The notes: generated by a model from the letters alone, not told the origin. A DNA stretch of 64,000 nucleotides from JACDAE01 sp963717195 (GCA_963717195.1 CAVQVR010000012.1:248001-312000); one strand, 5' to 3'; positions 54,644 to 63,910 are shown, counted from the first letter of the stretch. Translations and numbers: made by a program.

Positions 54644-54868
54644 TTATTGCTGCTCACGTTCTTCCAGCCACTGCTGTAGCTCAGTTGGTGAAACGCGCAC
54701 GGCTCGCCCAAATTTCTGGACGGGAAGGTTCTCTTTCCAGATCAACTCGTAGACCTTTGTTTTGCCGAGGTTGAGGCGTTTGGCAACTTCAGGAATCGTA
54801 ATCAATAAAGGCTGCGATCCTGTTTCATCCTTTGGCGGTGGTGGCATCTGTTCCCCTTGACGTTTCAT
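54644..54868 (-). CDS. Excisionase-family DNA-binding protein
   Basis: The ATG at 54868 follows AAGGAG; the product is 74 residues. After a Pro-rich lead it is one winged helix of the excisionase/MerR kind: 'LITIPEVAKRLNLGKTKVYE' then 'LIWKENLPVQKFGRAVRVSP' and 'ELQQWLEE'. It would bind att DNA and direct the integrase at 53190 to excise the element. It is 290 bases upstream of the integrase on the same strand. Confidence 0.9.
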   Translation of the reverse strand: MKRQGEQMPPPPKDETGSQPLLITIPEVAKRLNLGKTKVYELIWKENLPVQKFGRAVRVSPTELQQWLEEREQQ

Positions 54869-55130
54869 GAGAAGCTCTCCTTTTATCATGTTCAACTTAC
54901 TTTTTCCCGTATGAATACACAGGATTAACGTTCATGAGTATTTGCTGTCACCTCAGGTATAGCATTGCTGGTGTGGGAGAGAAGAGGAAACTGACGGAGA
55001 AGGAACCGATACCACAAGGGCAGGTAGTGAAGGGCGAACAGTTTGTAGCTACAAACTCCGGCGAATTCAATAGTAAATGGCTATAGGAATTTTCAAATGA
55101 AATAGTGTTCGCAGACAAGAGAGCCAATAG

Positions 55131-57464
55131 CCCACGGGATGCGCAACGAGATGACAGGAAGGAATGAATGAGAGAGATGTCGTAGACAAAAGGGGGGAAT
55201 GCTTGTAAAACGGGCAAAAATGTGTCTCCTTAGAAGGATGAAAATCAAAACAACCCTTACGAAGGAGAATACAGCGATAGTATGACACACCCATCCGTTC
55301 ACATCCAGAGCGCTCCCGAATCTCTTCCCACGGTTCCCTGTTGGTTTGCGGAGGTGGCCATTGTGGCCCAATGCTTCACCCGCTCGGGATTGCTTCCTGC
55401 CATCGAGCAACAGGTCCGATTGGTACGTCCGCGCTTTGGCACCTATGAAGTCATCGATTTTGTGGTAGTCCTGCTTGGATATGCCATCAGCGCAGAGCCA
55501 ACTCTGCTGGCATTTTATGACCGACTCACCCCATTTGCGGTCCCATTCATGGCCCTCTTCCATCGGGAGAAGTTGCCGCATCGCACCATGCTCAGTCGCT
55601 TTCTGGCGGCCCTGGATCCGCCGTGTGTTGAGGCACTGCGCATGCTTTTTCACGACGACCTCATCACCCAAACCGCTCAGCCCTTTCCACCCGGTGGGCT
55701 GTGGGATCGTCTGGGTCATCATTGGCTACTCATGGATGTCGATGGCACCAAACAAGCCGCACGACAACGTGCCCTTCCTCAAACCCCAGAGCTTCCTCCT
55801 GCTCATCGACGCTTTGACCAAGTGTGTGCTCCTGGATATCTGGGGCGCAAACGAGGAGAGGTTGCACGAACCCGCACCACCGTGCTTCAAGCGCACTCGC
55901 ACCACTGGTTGGGCACGTTTAGTGGCCCTGGCAATGGGGATTACCGAGGCGAATTGGCACGCGCCTGTGAAGCGATCATCGGGTATGCAGGCTGGCTCTG
56001 TCTGCCGTTGTCTGCCATCCTGGTCCGACTGGATGGATTGTATGGCAATGGGGCGGTGATCCGTGACCTGTTGTCGTCTGGTCTGGGAGTGATCGTGCGG
56101 TGCAAAGACTATGGCCTCCTCGATCAGCCTGTCGTCCAAGCTCGTCTGCTGCATCCTGCCAACGAGACGGTCACCCACCCGGAGAGTGGAGCCTGCCGTA
56201 CCCTCTTCGATTGCCCGGATATTCTCCTGACTCCAACAGGACCTCGTGTTCGCTTGATCATCGCCACCCACTCAGCCACTTCTCCCAAAAAGCCATCGAT
56301 TGGGGTCATCCGTGCGGAGACGGTCTATGAACTGTTTCTCACGACGGCCCCATCGCCTGCCTTCACGGCTGCTGATGTGCTGGATTTGTATCTGCATCGG
56401 GGATCTTTCGAGACGGTTCTCGCGGATGAAGATCGTGAGCAGGATCTGGATCGGTGGTGTTCTCGCACTCCATACGGACAGGAATTCTGCCAGATTCTGC
56501 ACCAATGGCTTTGGAATCGTCGCCTCGCGTTTGGGCAGCAGCTCACCCCATCGGCCATGCGCCTGACAGAATTTGCACCAGCTCTCGTGGCTCCTGTCGT
56601 TGAAGTGACTCCTGTCGTTGAAGCATCTTTGGTGGTGAAAGGAGTTTGCTATGGACCACCTCACTGGGCACGTCGGTCGTGGACCTCGGGATTTGCCGGA
56701 GCCGATTTTTCCTTGCAACCGGATGGAACACTTCTGTGTCCGGCAGGTCAGTGCTTGTCAGTCGACGAGCGAAGGCCGGAAGCCAATGGCTCTCTGCGCG
56801 TTCTCTACCGTGCTCGTCTGTGCGATTGTGGTCCCTGTCTGCTCAAAGCGCAGTGTCAAGAATCGCTCACGACCCTCAAACCACGGCGCGTCAGTGCCGT
56901 CTTCTGGCCGATCAGTGCGGCCCCATCGGACTCGGTCGTTCCTCCACCTCCTCCCGTTGACGTTTCTCCACCTCTCTTGCTTGAGCCATCGCCTCCATCG
57001 GCTCTTGCTCCTGTGCTGTGGGGAGATTGGGAACGCTGTCAAATTCGCCTGCGATGGATTCGTTTGCTTCGTACCCAAACCGTCAATCTCACCAGTGGTT
57101 CTGTGACCTTTGAAAAGAAGGACGCACAGGAGGAAACGCTGGATGCTGTCGTACAAACAAGAGCACAACGGGCTCATTATCGTCTGAGCTGGCAGCAGCG
57201 GATGGCTCGCAATGCTCGTCTTTCTTCTTCTTCCCCACTTGAGGTGACACTCCACGGACTTTCTGCTGCTTTTGCTGAGTCTATTGGCCTGGATGTGGTC
57301 ACGGCTGCATAACCGCAAAGAAACACCCTTTGCCTCTTCTGCGGAGGATCTTTTTGCTTTTTCTCTTTGCCCATCGCTCTTTTGTGTCTTTTACTCTCCT
57401 CTCCTCCTGCTTTCTCAAAATACCATCAGACTCCTTCTTGTCATCTCGTTGCGCATCCCGTGGG
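55131..57464. mobile_element. Complete insertion sequence with 33-bp terminal inverted repeats
   Basis: The left end 55131-55163 and the right end 57432-57464 are complementary with two mismatches, built on CCCACGGGATGCGCAACGAG and ATGACA. They enclose one full transposase gene, so the element is about 2.33 kb. No clear target duplication was found. Confidence 0.85.
55282..57312 (+). CDS. DDE transposase of the 55131 element
   Basis: The product is 676 residues with AAGGAG ahead of the ATG. The likely DDE residues lie in 'LLMDVDGTKQAARQ', 'ILVRLDGLYGNG' and 'DLYLHRGSFETVLADED', the last close to the YREK-type segment of IS4-like enzymes. A Cys cluster near 500-530, 'LCPAGQCLS' and 'RLCDCGPCLLKAQC', and a basic tail resemble the ends of IS1182-like transposases. 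The exact IS family is therefore left open. The frame is uninterrupted and both IS ends are kept, so it may be active. Confidence 0.88.
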   Translation: MTHPSVHIQSAPESLPTVPCWFAEVAIVAQCFTRSGLLPAIEQQVRLVRPRFGTYEVIDFVVVLLGYAISAEPTLLAFYDRLTPFAVPFMALFHREKLPHRTMLSRFLAALDPPCVEALRMLFHDDLITQTAQPFPPGGLWDRLGHHWLLMDVDGTKQAARQRALPQTPELPPAHRRFDQVCAPGYLGRKRGEVARTRTTVLQAHSHHWLGTFSGPGNGDYRGELARACEAIIGYAGWLCLPLSAILVRLDGLYGNGAVIRDLLSSGLGVIVRCKDYGLLDQPVVQARLLHPANETVTHPESGACRTLFDCPDILLTPTGPRVRLIIATHSATSPKKPSIGVIRAETVYELFLTTAPSPAFTAADVLDLYLHRGSFETVLADEDREQDLDRWCSRTPYGQEFCQILHQWLWNRRLAFGQQLTPSAMRLTEFAPALVAPVVEVTPVVEASLVVKGVCYGPPHWARRSWTSGFAGADFSLQPDGTLLCPAGQCLSVDERRPEANGSLRVLYRARLCDCGPCLLKAQCQESLTTLKPRRVSAVFWPISAAPSDSVVPPPPPVDVSPPLLLEPSPPSALAPVLWGDWERCQIRLRWIRLLRTQTVNLTSGSVTFEKKDAQEETLDAVVQTRAQRAHYRLSWQQRMARNARLSSSSPLEVTLHGLSAAFAESIGLDVVTAA

Positions 57465-57578
57465 ATGTGCAAAGCTATCGCCGGGCTTCTGCGCAAACAC
57501 GTTACCAACGGCTCGCGCCTGGAAGAGCACTTCCCCCTGCCGATGTTGAACGGATCAAGTCAACAGACTATGATGCGA

Positions 57579-57627
57579 CTCCGACACCTCTTGTGCCGCT
57601 GTCGCTGGGGCACAAGAGGTGTCGGAG
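57579..57627. repeat. 19-bp perfect hairpin
   Basis: CTCCGACACCTCTTGTGCC (57579-57597) is mirrored at 57609-57627 with an 11-base loop. No T-run follows. It lies just outside the IS. Confidence 0.7.
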
Positions 57628-57685
57628 GCGAGCAACGATCCTCAATCATTATCTCATTTAAGAGAATGACTGCTAGTTGTTGCGT

Positions 57686-57734
57686 TTGACGTTTAGATTT
57701 TTATGGAAACGTTAACAGACAGTCTAAACGTCAA
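57686..57734. repeat. 12-bp inverted repeat around a 25-base core
   Basis: TTGACGTTTAGA (57686-57697) is mirrored at 57723-57734. No gene is adjacent; it may be a recombination or binding site. Confidence 0.5.
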
Positions 57735-57800
57735 TCCAGGCAAATATGCTAAAAATGACGTGTATTGACGGTTCTCAGGTTACTTTTCGCCGTTCTCAGA

Positions 57801-57940
57801 TAAATTTTCGTCGGTGTGCCAGCAGATTAGCGGCAAAATGAGCAAAGATTCTCACAAATCTTTTCGCTGCCGTGCCTATGCGTTTTTGCGCTCCAATCAG
57901 GCCGCGCCAACGGCGTTTTTCACACACCGACGAAAATTTA
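57801..57940. repeat. 18-bp inverted repeats enclosing structured non-coding DNA
   Basis: TAAATTTTCGTCGGTGTG (57801-57818) is exactly mirrored at 57923-57940. The 104 bases between hold further small hairpins. Just upstream a degenerate direct repeat of GTTCTCAG occurs. It could be a MITE or an RNA-coding relic. Confidence 0.55.
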
Positions 57941-58109
57941 TGGCTCATGACCACTTTGGGGGCTTACCCCGCGCTTGCTCCTCGGATTTCGATAGGCCCC
58001 ACAGGATCCTGACAAAAGATGGCAAGTATGCTACGCTAAACTGAGGACGAAGAGGACTTTCATGAATTGCTTAAGAGCCGAGGAGTAGAGAAAGAACAAG
58101 GAGCCGAGG

Positions 58110-58503
58110 ATGTTACAAAAGATTGATTGTATCATGATCCAAGTGGATGATGTGGAAGCTGCTGCCGCATACTATGCGCAGGTCTTTGGCCTTCGCCCAC
58201 AATGGAGTGGAGACGGCTCCATTGGACTCAAGTTCCCAGAGACCGATGCTGAAATCGTGCTTCACAACGATCCTGATATTCCTTCATCGGTAGAAGTTCA
58301 TTATCTAGTAGATGATGTGGTCAGTGCTGTAGCGCACCTAGCAGCGCAGGGCTGTCAGAATTCTTGTCGCTCCTTTTCCGATTACGATCGGGAACTGTGC
58401 CGTGATTCGTGATCCCTTTGGCACGCGGCTTTGCATTTTGGATATGACGAAAGGACCACGTCCGCTCAACCTGACTGGATCAAGCCTTGAAAGTCAGAAG
58501 TGA
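58110..58503 (+). pseudogene. Frameshifted VOC (glyoxalase/bleomycin resistance) protein
   Basis: The first 80 codons encode a VOC half: 'MIQVDDVEAAAAYYAQVFGL' and 'VEVHYLVDDVVSAVAHLAAQ'. After 'GCQ' near 58352 the frame must shift by one base; then 'ILVAPFPITIGNCAVIRDP' and 'FGTRLCILDMTKGP' complete the fold, ending at 58503. One extra base thus breaks an otherwise normal 130-residue gene. A sequencing error would look the same. Confidence 0.75.
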
Positions 58504-58919
58504 CCGAGTTGAGTGGTCTGTACCTAGATGGCGTGAAAGCCAGCTCTTCCATACATGAGTCGGAACTAGCACTTTTGCAAAAAGCACAAAAGCCAATCAT
58601 TCATGCTGTTATCCGGGTAAAATGGCGATTGTTCCGTTTCCATTTTGTAATTCGGTACTCATCCATCAAGGCTACTTGCCTGAAAAGGTGTATATAAACC
58701 TGTCAAATTGAACGATGCCCGCTACTCTGCCCCTGGTGACAGCTTACGTAGCGCTGGGCCTATAACGAGACGATCGGGAGCGACCTCTCTCGCCCATAAT
58801 GACATTATATCCAGAAACCTTTTCTGACCAGCGCATCAGAAATATTCAGAATAGGCCGATATCAACCATACAGAACAATTGTGTAGTACCGATCTCCGTT
58901 GATAGCTGAGGATAAAAAT
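58504..58919. other. Intergenic region, no gene recognised
   Basis: About 400 bases with no convincing frame or strong hairpin. Confidence 0.3.
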
Positions 58920-59477
58920 ATGGTGAAGAAACTTTTTGTTTTATGTATCTGTTGTTTAATCACCCTTTGCAGTTGTGATACAGGCAATGCGAGCAATACT
59001 CCTACACCTAAACCAATCCCTCAAGTAGTTCTCGGAAGTTCACTGAAAGATTTCCAAATTCATTTCGCTAATGAATATGATTTTGAGCAAGGTGTTGGAG
59101 GGGTAGATGTCAATCATACGAATATATTCGATGTGGACTCACCGGATTACGAACTTTGCATTGATAATGGCAAGATAGATTGCGTTAGCGTACAAGTGAA
59201 TGCATACAACAATGGTTCTGCCTGCTCTGCATTTATACCCAAGGATAAAAAGCTCATAACAGATAGCCCATCTGATGATCCTATTCACAGCTCAACCGCT
59301 ATCTATGAAAGTAAGTGGTTGGCAAAACAATTTCCAGCCTCTGTTTTTGTAGATGATACTAACGACTCTTCGTCTGGTCAACTCCTAACAAAGCCAGGAA
59401 CATTTACACTTATATGGGGTTATGCAGATGATTATAATAGTTACTGCACAATAAGCGTCGGAAAGAATGTTGAGTAA
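58920..59477 (+). CDS. Hypothetical secreted lipoprotein
   Basis: The ATG at 58920 has GAGGA seven to nine bases ahead; the product is 185 residues. The N-terminus 'MVKKLFVLCICCLITLCSC' is a lipoprotein signal with a lipobox ending LCSC. The mature part starts with 'TPTPKP' and has several Cys that may pair. No catalytic motif is recognised. Its AT-rich codons differ from those of the core genes, which suits an island gene. Confidence 0.7.
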   Translation: MVKKLFVLCICCLITLCSCDTGNASNTPTPKPIPQVVLGSSLKDFQIHFANEYDFEQGVGGVDVNHTNIFDVDSPDYELCIDNGKIDCVSVQVNAYNNGSACSAFIPKDKKLITDSPSDDPIHSSTAIYESKWLAKQFPASVFVDDTNDSSSGQLLTKPGTFTLIWGYADDYNSYCTISVGKNVE

Positions 59478-59640
59478 ACTACAGAAATGTTGAAAGATTT
59501 GCAGTGATTTCCTCTATGAGGCTTTAAGGAGTTGATGCACGAAAAGTACACAACCTTACCCCTGTTTCTTGCAAACGCTTTCTTGTACGTTCACGTTACC
59601 ATTTCGTTCCAGCAATGATCAATGAGAATAGGCAGGATAT

Positions 59641-59936
59641 TTAACGTTGCTCCCGCTTCTGTCGATAGGCTTCTAACGATTGTGGTGGTTGGACCTCCTT
59701 ATCAGCCCGCAGGTATCCAATTACCAGACTATCCGGAGTATTTGCTCTCGCCCATGAGAAAAGGTCTCGTGTTGAATCTAGAAATCCTCCTTGACCAGCA
59801 CAGAGCAGATCAAAGAGATCTGCGACGCCTTGCCTTGCGGTTGCACCTGGTACTGGCTGGTCGGCGTCTTGATGAGCAAGCTCCCATCCTCTAAGAGCCG
59901 AAAGCTGATGCCATCTGCATTGATACTGTTTTTCAT
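59641..59936 (-). pseudogene. Frameshifted small gene downstream of the Argonaute
   Basis: From ATG 59936 a frame reads 'MKNSINADGISFRLLEDGSL' and on to 'SQISLICSVLVKEDF' before a stop at 59778. In another frame protein-like text resumes, 'ARANTPDSLVIGYLRADKEV' and 'PPQSLEAYRQKREQR', to 59641. It looks like one gene of about 95 codons broken by a shift. It lies on the same strand as the Argonaute, 150 bases beyond its stop. Family not recognised. Confidence 0.35.
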
Positions 59937-60088
59937 AGAAACATCGTAGCATAGCAATGCAAGAGGATCAGCAAAATTTCTTTATAACCGTTGGAGGAGA
60001 AAGGGGAACATGCCCCTCTCCTCTCATGAGTAATTGGTATTTCTTCACCACCTCTTTAGCATATGCATCATAGAAACTTGAATAGACG

Positions 60089-61141
60089 CTAGATCCAGTA
60101 AGGCAGCATCCCCTCAGTGGTAGGCGGACAAATCCCTTGTAAGAGCAGATACGCAATCTTATCACTATAGTGCGTTGTTACTGGTAAGCGGGGTGCACGA
60201 AGAGAGCCATAGTGAAGCAATGTCAGTGTCAACACCGAATGGAGTGCATCCTCAATCTTCAGCGGCGGCTCTGCTCGGATCAAGAGTGGAGCGGGAGTCG
60301 ACTTAGCAATTGGAGGCAAAGAAGAAATCAGAAATGCTTCCTGATCATTCAACCGAAAGGCAGATCCTTTCAAGGGCTGATACATTTCCTGAGGAAGCGT
60401 CCCTGGGGATGCAGATTGTTTGCCTAAACCCGATTCCCATCGATAGAAGCGTGGGTTTCCCGATTTAATGATCTCCACCAGGAAAAGCTCTGCACCGATA
60501 CGCTGCGCCCATGCTTTGAGCACTTGGCGTTCATTGCCACGAAACCATCCATCACGATGCACCAGAACGCGTTTTCCCGCAAACAGGCTACGAGGAAAGA
60601 GTGCTTGAAGCACCTGATCGGGAATCGTCTCTCCTTCGATCAATGCATCTTGCACTCGATACTGCAAAACAGGATCTGTATTCTGATAGATCTGCGCCGT
60701 TGCAAGTGCATTCATGCTTCCAGCAAGGCGTGTTTTTTTGCTTCGGGCGATATCGATCCCAACTATGATATCCGCATACGAAAGAGGATCAGCTAAGCGA
60801 AAAGGGACATTCCCGACTTTGCTCAGTAATCCTAGAGCGATATTCGCAAGTGCACTCACCTTGCCCCAGGTGGTGGTAGAAACGACCTGACTGGCCAGCC
60901 CTCTTCTGACCGTTACCGATTTAAAATGGTAATAGAGATCATCGGGGCTCCCCTGCTGTCCAAGTGGTAAAAGTGCCAGGATCACATCTGGATGGGCGGT
61001 CTGAAGTCGTTCGATCGCCTCTTCGAAGGCTGCACGTGATAATTCAGCAACCCTGATCGACTTGACCATCTCGAGTTCAAATTTGAGTGATGAACACTCT
61101 TTACACACCTGGATCCAAAATGCCTGTGCCGGGAGTGGAGT
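60089..61141 (-). pseudogene. Prokaryotic Argonaute remnant (end of MID and full PIWI)
   Basis: The frame is open from the IS3 border at 61141; residues are counted from the GTG at 61108 (339 to the end). The MID end has 'YYHFKSVTVRRGLASQVV' (59-76), the region that holds the guide 5' end. The PIWI domain shows 'IIVGIDIARSKK' with Asp119, 'IEGETIP' with Glu160, 'VLVHRDGWFRGNE' with Asp186, and 'VTTHYSDKIAYL' (310-321) for the fourth metal ligand, so the DEDX tetrad looks intact. The end 'GMLPYWI' buries a C-terminal carboxylate in this family. Long Argonautes have 650-800 residues; N, PAZ and early MID are missing. Guide-directed cleavage is therefore not expected from this gene alone. Confidence 0.85.
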
Positions 61142-61209
61142 GAGCTTGCCCCACTTTTGCGGAGAAGAGAAATATTAGGGTATACTTCTCGCAAAGGAGG
61201 GAAGGGACG

Positions 61210-61506
61210 ATGGCAAAAGAGCAAAAAACCTATACAGCAGAATTTAAACGAGAAGCCGTACGGCTCGCCCAAAGCAGTGGGAAACCGATTATGCAGGTAG
61301 CCCGCGAATTGGGGATCTCTGATACTTCCATTCATCAATGGCGCAAGGAACTCGCTGAGCATGGAACTGAAGCCTTCCCAGGAAGTGGGCATCAAACAAC
61401 TCAAGAAGAGGAGTTACGCCAGCTGAAGCGGGAGTTGGAAAGAACAAGACAAGAACGGGACATTCTAAAAAAAACAATTGCTCTCTTTTCACGCAACCCG
61501 TTGTGA
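61210..61506 (+). CDS. IS3-family transposase OrfA
   Basis: The product is 98 residues with GGAGGGAAGG ahead of the ATG. An HTH of the transposase_8 type, 'RELGISDTSIHQWRKEL', is followed by a leucine-zipper helix 'LRQLKRELERTRQERDILKK'. It binds the IS ends and fuses to OrfB by frameshifting. Confidence 0.95.
   Translation: MAKEQKTYTAEFKREAVRLAQSSGKPIMQVARELGISDTSIHQWRKELAEHGTEAFPGSGHQTTQEEELRQLKRELERTRQERDILKKTIALFSRNPL
61467..61474 (+). promoter_or_regulatory. Programmed -1 frameshift slippery run
   Basis: Eight As within orfA, in CTAAAAAAAAC, lie where IS3 elements shift by -1 to make the OrfAB fusion; orfB is in the -1 frame. Confidence 0.7.
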
Positions 61507-62360
61507 GGTACCAGGTGATTGAAAGCTATCGAGGTGAGTATCCCATCAGCGTCCTCTGTGAGACATTGGGTGTCTCACAGAGTGGGTATTACAGCTGGAG
61601 AAAGCGACCAATGAGTCAGCACAAGCAGGAAGATGGTCAACTTGCTGAGCAGATCCAGGCAGCTTCCCATGCCAATCGAAGGGTCTATGGGAGCCCTCGT
61701 GTTCATGCTGAGTTACAGGACCACGGAATCAGTTGCTCACGTAAACGGGTAGCACGATTGATGCGAGAGCAAGGACTCTCTGCTCACTGCCGTCCTCATC
61801 GGACAAAAACGACCAGGAGCGACCCTGGATCGCAGGTTGTTGCTAACGTGCTCAATCAAGAGTTCACCGCCACTTCTCCCAATGAGAAGTGGACCAGTGA
61901 TATTACCGCAGTGTGGACATACGAAGGGTGGCTTTATCTCGCGGTGGTGCTTGATCTTTTCTCACGCCGAGTGGTAGGATGGGCAATGGCAGCGCGTCAA
62001 GATGGATCTCTCGTTGAGATGGCCTTGCACATGGCCTTCCTTCAACGCCATCCGCGAGCTGGTTTGCTCCATCACTCCGATCGCGGATGTCAGTATACGA
62101 GCAACGAGTATCAGGCGCTTCTGACTCAAATTGGTGCCACGGTGAGTATGAGCTGGAAGGGAAACTGTTCTGACAACGCAGTGACCGAATCGTTCTTTGG
62201 GACGCTAAAGAGCGAGTGCATCACAGACACGTGCTTCGAGAGTCGGGCGCAGGCCAGACAAGCCATCTTTGAGTACACGGAGTGCTTCTACAATCGGATT
62301 CGCCGACACTCTTCGTTGGGCTCCGTCAGTCCGGTCACTTTTGAACAATTAATGTGTTAA
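61503..62360 (+). CDS. IS3-family transposase OrfB (DDE integrase core)
   Basis: The product is 285 residues from the GTG at 61503, overlapping the orfA end. An HTH_21 domain ('RRVYGSPRVHAELQDHGISC') precedes the rve core with Asp in 'WTSDITAVWTYEGWLYLAVV', Asp in 'LLHHSDRGCQYTS' and Glu in 'DNAVTESFFGTLKSE'. All three acids are kept, so the element may still move, as a fused OrfAB protein. Confidence 0.95.
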   Translation: MRYQVIESYRGEYPISVLCETLGVSQSGYYSWRKRPMSQHKQEDGQLAEQIQAASHANRRVYGSPRVHAELQDHGISCSRKRVARLMREQGLSAHCRPHRTKTTRSDPGSQVVANVLNQEFTATSPNEKWTSDITAVWTYEGWLYLAVVLDLFSRRVVGWAMAARQDGSLVEMALHMAFLQRHPRAGLLHHSDRGCQYTSNEYQALLTQIGATVSMSWKGNCSDNAVTESFFGTLKSECITDTCFESRAQARQAIFEYTECFYNRIRRHSSLGSVSPVTFEQLMC

Positions 62361-62397
62361 CTCTAACATTCGGAACCTCTGTGAAAGTGGGTCAACA

Positions 62398-62725
62398 TCA
62401 AATCTTGCCTCACCTCTCGACAAGAGAATATGAACGCTTGATTTGTGAAGGACTCAATGCTGGATGCGATGGATTTATCCTGGGGCCACTCTACTCTGAT
62501 GACAAAGGGCAATTTGTGCGGTTCATTCCTGATGAGATATTGAAAAATGTTCCCTATCAAAAGGTCGCAGTGTCCTGGTCTGCTCATACACCTCTATGGA
62601 AAAGATATGAGGATAAGCAACTTCTTCAGCAGATTGCAGACCTGGTAGAAGAGAAGGGTGGCCGTGTATTTCTGTCATCAGTCGATGCGCAAACATTTGA
62701 AAGCCGGAAGGGAGTATTTGTTTGA
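62398..62725 (+). pseudogene. C-terminal part of an unknown protein cut by IS3
   Basis: About 108 residues remain, starting at the IS border: 'LPHLSTREYERLICEGLNAG', 'CDGFILGPLYSDDKGQFVRF' and 'YEDKQLLQQIADLVEEKGGR' are readable pieces. The missing start implies loss by the IS. It ends with TTGA that overlaps the start of the CYTH gene, so the two once formed an operon. Family not recognised. Confidence 0.5.
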
Positions 62726-63340
62726 TCGAGATAGAACTGAAATGCGCGTTAACTCCTCACCTTCTAGAAAAAGTGCAGGCAAAAACTCAATCAATGGAGT
62801 TCAAAGGAACGGTAAACAATCGGGATACCTACTATGATACCCCTACCTGGGATCTTCTCAAAAAAGCGGTATTTGTTCGTGTAAGAAATAGCAGCAACGT
62901 AGAAATTCAAGTTTAACAAAAATATTGATCTAGCACATAAACAAAGTACGGAACGCGTTTTTCCTCTGTTGCCCTCTTCCGAGAGCAGAGAAAAGATGAA
63001 CGCTCTATTTTCCTATTTTCTGCCAACCTGGATTGCTACTGCATCGTTTGAAGATGCGGTGAAACAAAACGGTCTGATTGAACTTGCAACGATTGACAAT
63101 ACCCGTAAGGAATATACAGGTGAGGGTATCATTCTCAGCATTGATCATGTTCAAGGATTGGGAAACTTTCTGGAAATTGAGACACACGCTGAAGAAGATA
63201 CGAACACGAATCGGGCTCAGGAACGATTACAGGCATTTGTCTCCGACCTGGATGTACAACATATCAAGGTTGGCTATGTTGAGTTGTGGCTCTATAAGCA
63301 TAACGTGGAAGCGTATGCTGCTGGACGCTATCATTTGTAG
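62722..63340 (+). pseudogene. Frameshifted CYTH / class IV adenylate cyclase-like gene
   Basis: It begins 'MIEIELKCALTPHLLEKVQA' with the ExExK motif, from a TTG that overlaps the preceding stop. The text 'RDTYYDTPTWDLLKKAVFVR' fits CYTH strands. Near 62910 the frame breaks; 'FKFNKNIDLAHKQSTERVF' and 'LIELATIDNTRKEY' continue in the next frame, then 'SIDHVQGLGNFLEIET' and 'KVGYVELWL' to 63340. One missing or extra base therefore disables a phosphate-ester-binding enzyme such as a thiamine- or tripolyphosphatase or cyclase. Confidence 0.75.
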
Positions 63341-63448
63341 CAACATCAGTTCATTTGGCTCATATAATGTGATATCCTGGGAGAAAAACGCAATGTATAA
63401 GGCGTGGCGTTATAAAGAGTGGAATACATCCTCTTTTGTGGAGGGAAC

Positions 63449-63781
63449 ATGTCGGCATCAGATGGGAAGAATACCGATCCTGAACGTCTCAGCGAACACA
63501 TGCACTCAGGAGATGAATATTGGTTTCAGCAGACGATCGAAGATATGCATAAAAAGTCAGTCTTTGCCCCACCTCAGGAGGGTGTGCGTTATCGATGCCC
63601 ATGCTGCCACTACAAAACACTGGAAGAGAGAGGGGGCTACGACATTTGCCCTGTGTGCTTTTGGGAAGACGACGGACAAGATGATGAAGATGCCGAAAAC
63701 AGACGTGTTTTTAGTCCAAATCATATGAGCTTGAAGCTGGCACGAGAAAATTATCGCCGTTTTGGGGCTTGCGAGGAATGA
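63449..63781 (+). CDS. CPCC-family cysteine-rich protein
   Basis: The ATG at 63449 has GGAGGG ahead; the product is 110 residues. The zinc-binding Cys are in 'YRCPCCHYKTLEERGGYDIC' and 'CPVCFWEDDGQDDEDA', followed by 'NHMSLKLARENYRRFGACEE', the usual CPCC domain. Such small proteins are common in islands and near toxin or immunity genes, but their role is unknown. Confidence 0.88.
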   Translation: MSASDGKNTDPERLSEHMHSGDEYWFQQTIEDMHKKSVFAPPQEGVRYRCPCCHYKTLEERGGYDICPVCFWEDDGQDDEDAENRRVFSPNHMSLKLARENYRRFGACEE

Positions 63782-63910
63782 CTTCTACAATATGTTCGCT
63801 CTCCCCTCCCTGAAGAACGCTAAGATAGGAGGCGTGATTGATTTCCAATACTCATGCTGCAATATGGTTTTTATGGAGCCATAATATTAATGTGTCAGGA
63901 GACTCATAGT

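Larger units (their letters stand above)
61142..62397 (+). mobile_element. IS3-family insertion sequence
   Basis: The element holds orfA and orfB in the usual -1 arrangement. Imperfect end repeats are TGAGCTTGCCCCACTTTTGC at the left and TGTTGACCCACTTTCAC at the right (complement). Ends are estimates to within a few bases. It separates the Argonaute remnant from broken genes on the right, and no target duplication is evident. Confidence 0.85.

Noticed and set aside
57814..58044. 76-codon frame after the IS
   Set aside because: It runs through the inverted repeats and has no ribosome site or recognisable protein pattern.
59622..59894. 90-codon plus-strand frame downstream of the lipoprotein
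   Set aside because: The opposite strand reads more like protein in two frames, so this is taken as a shadow of a broken minus-strand gene.
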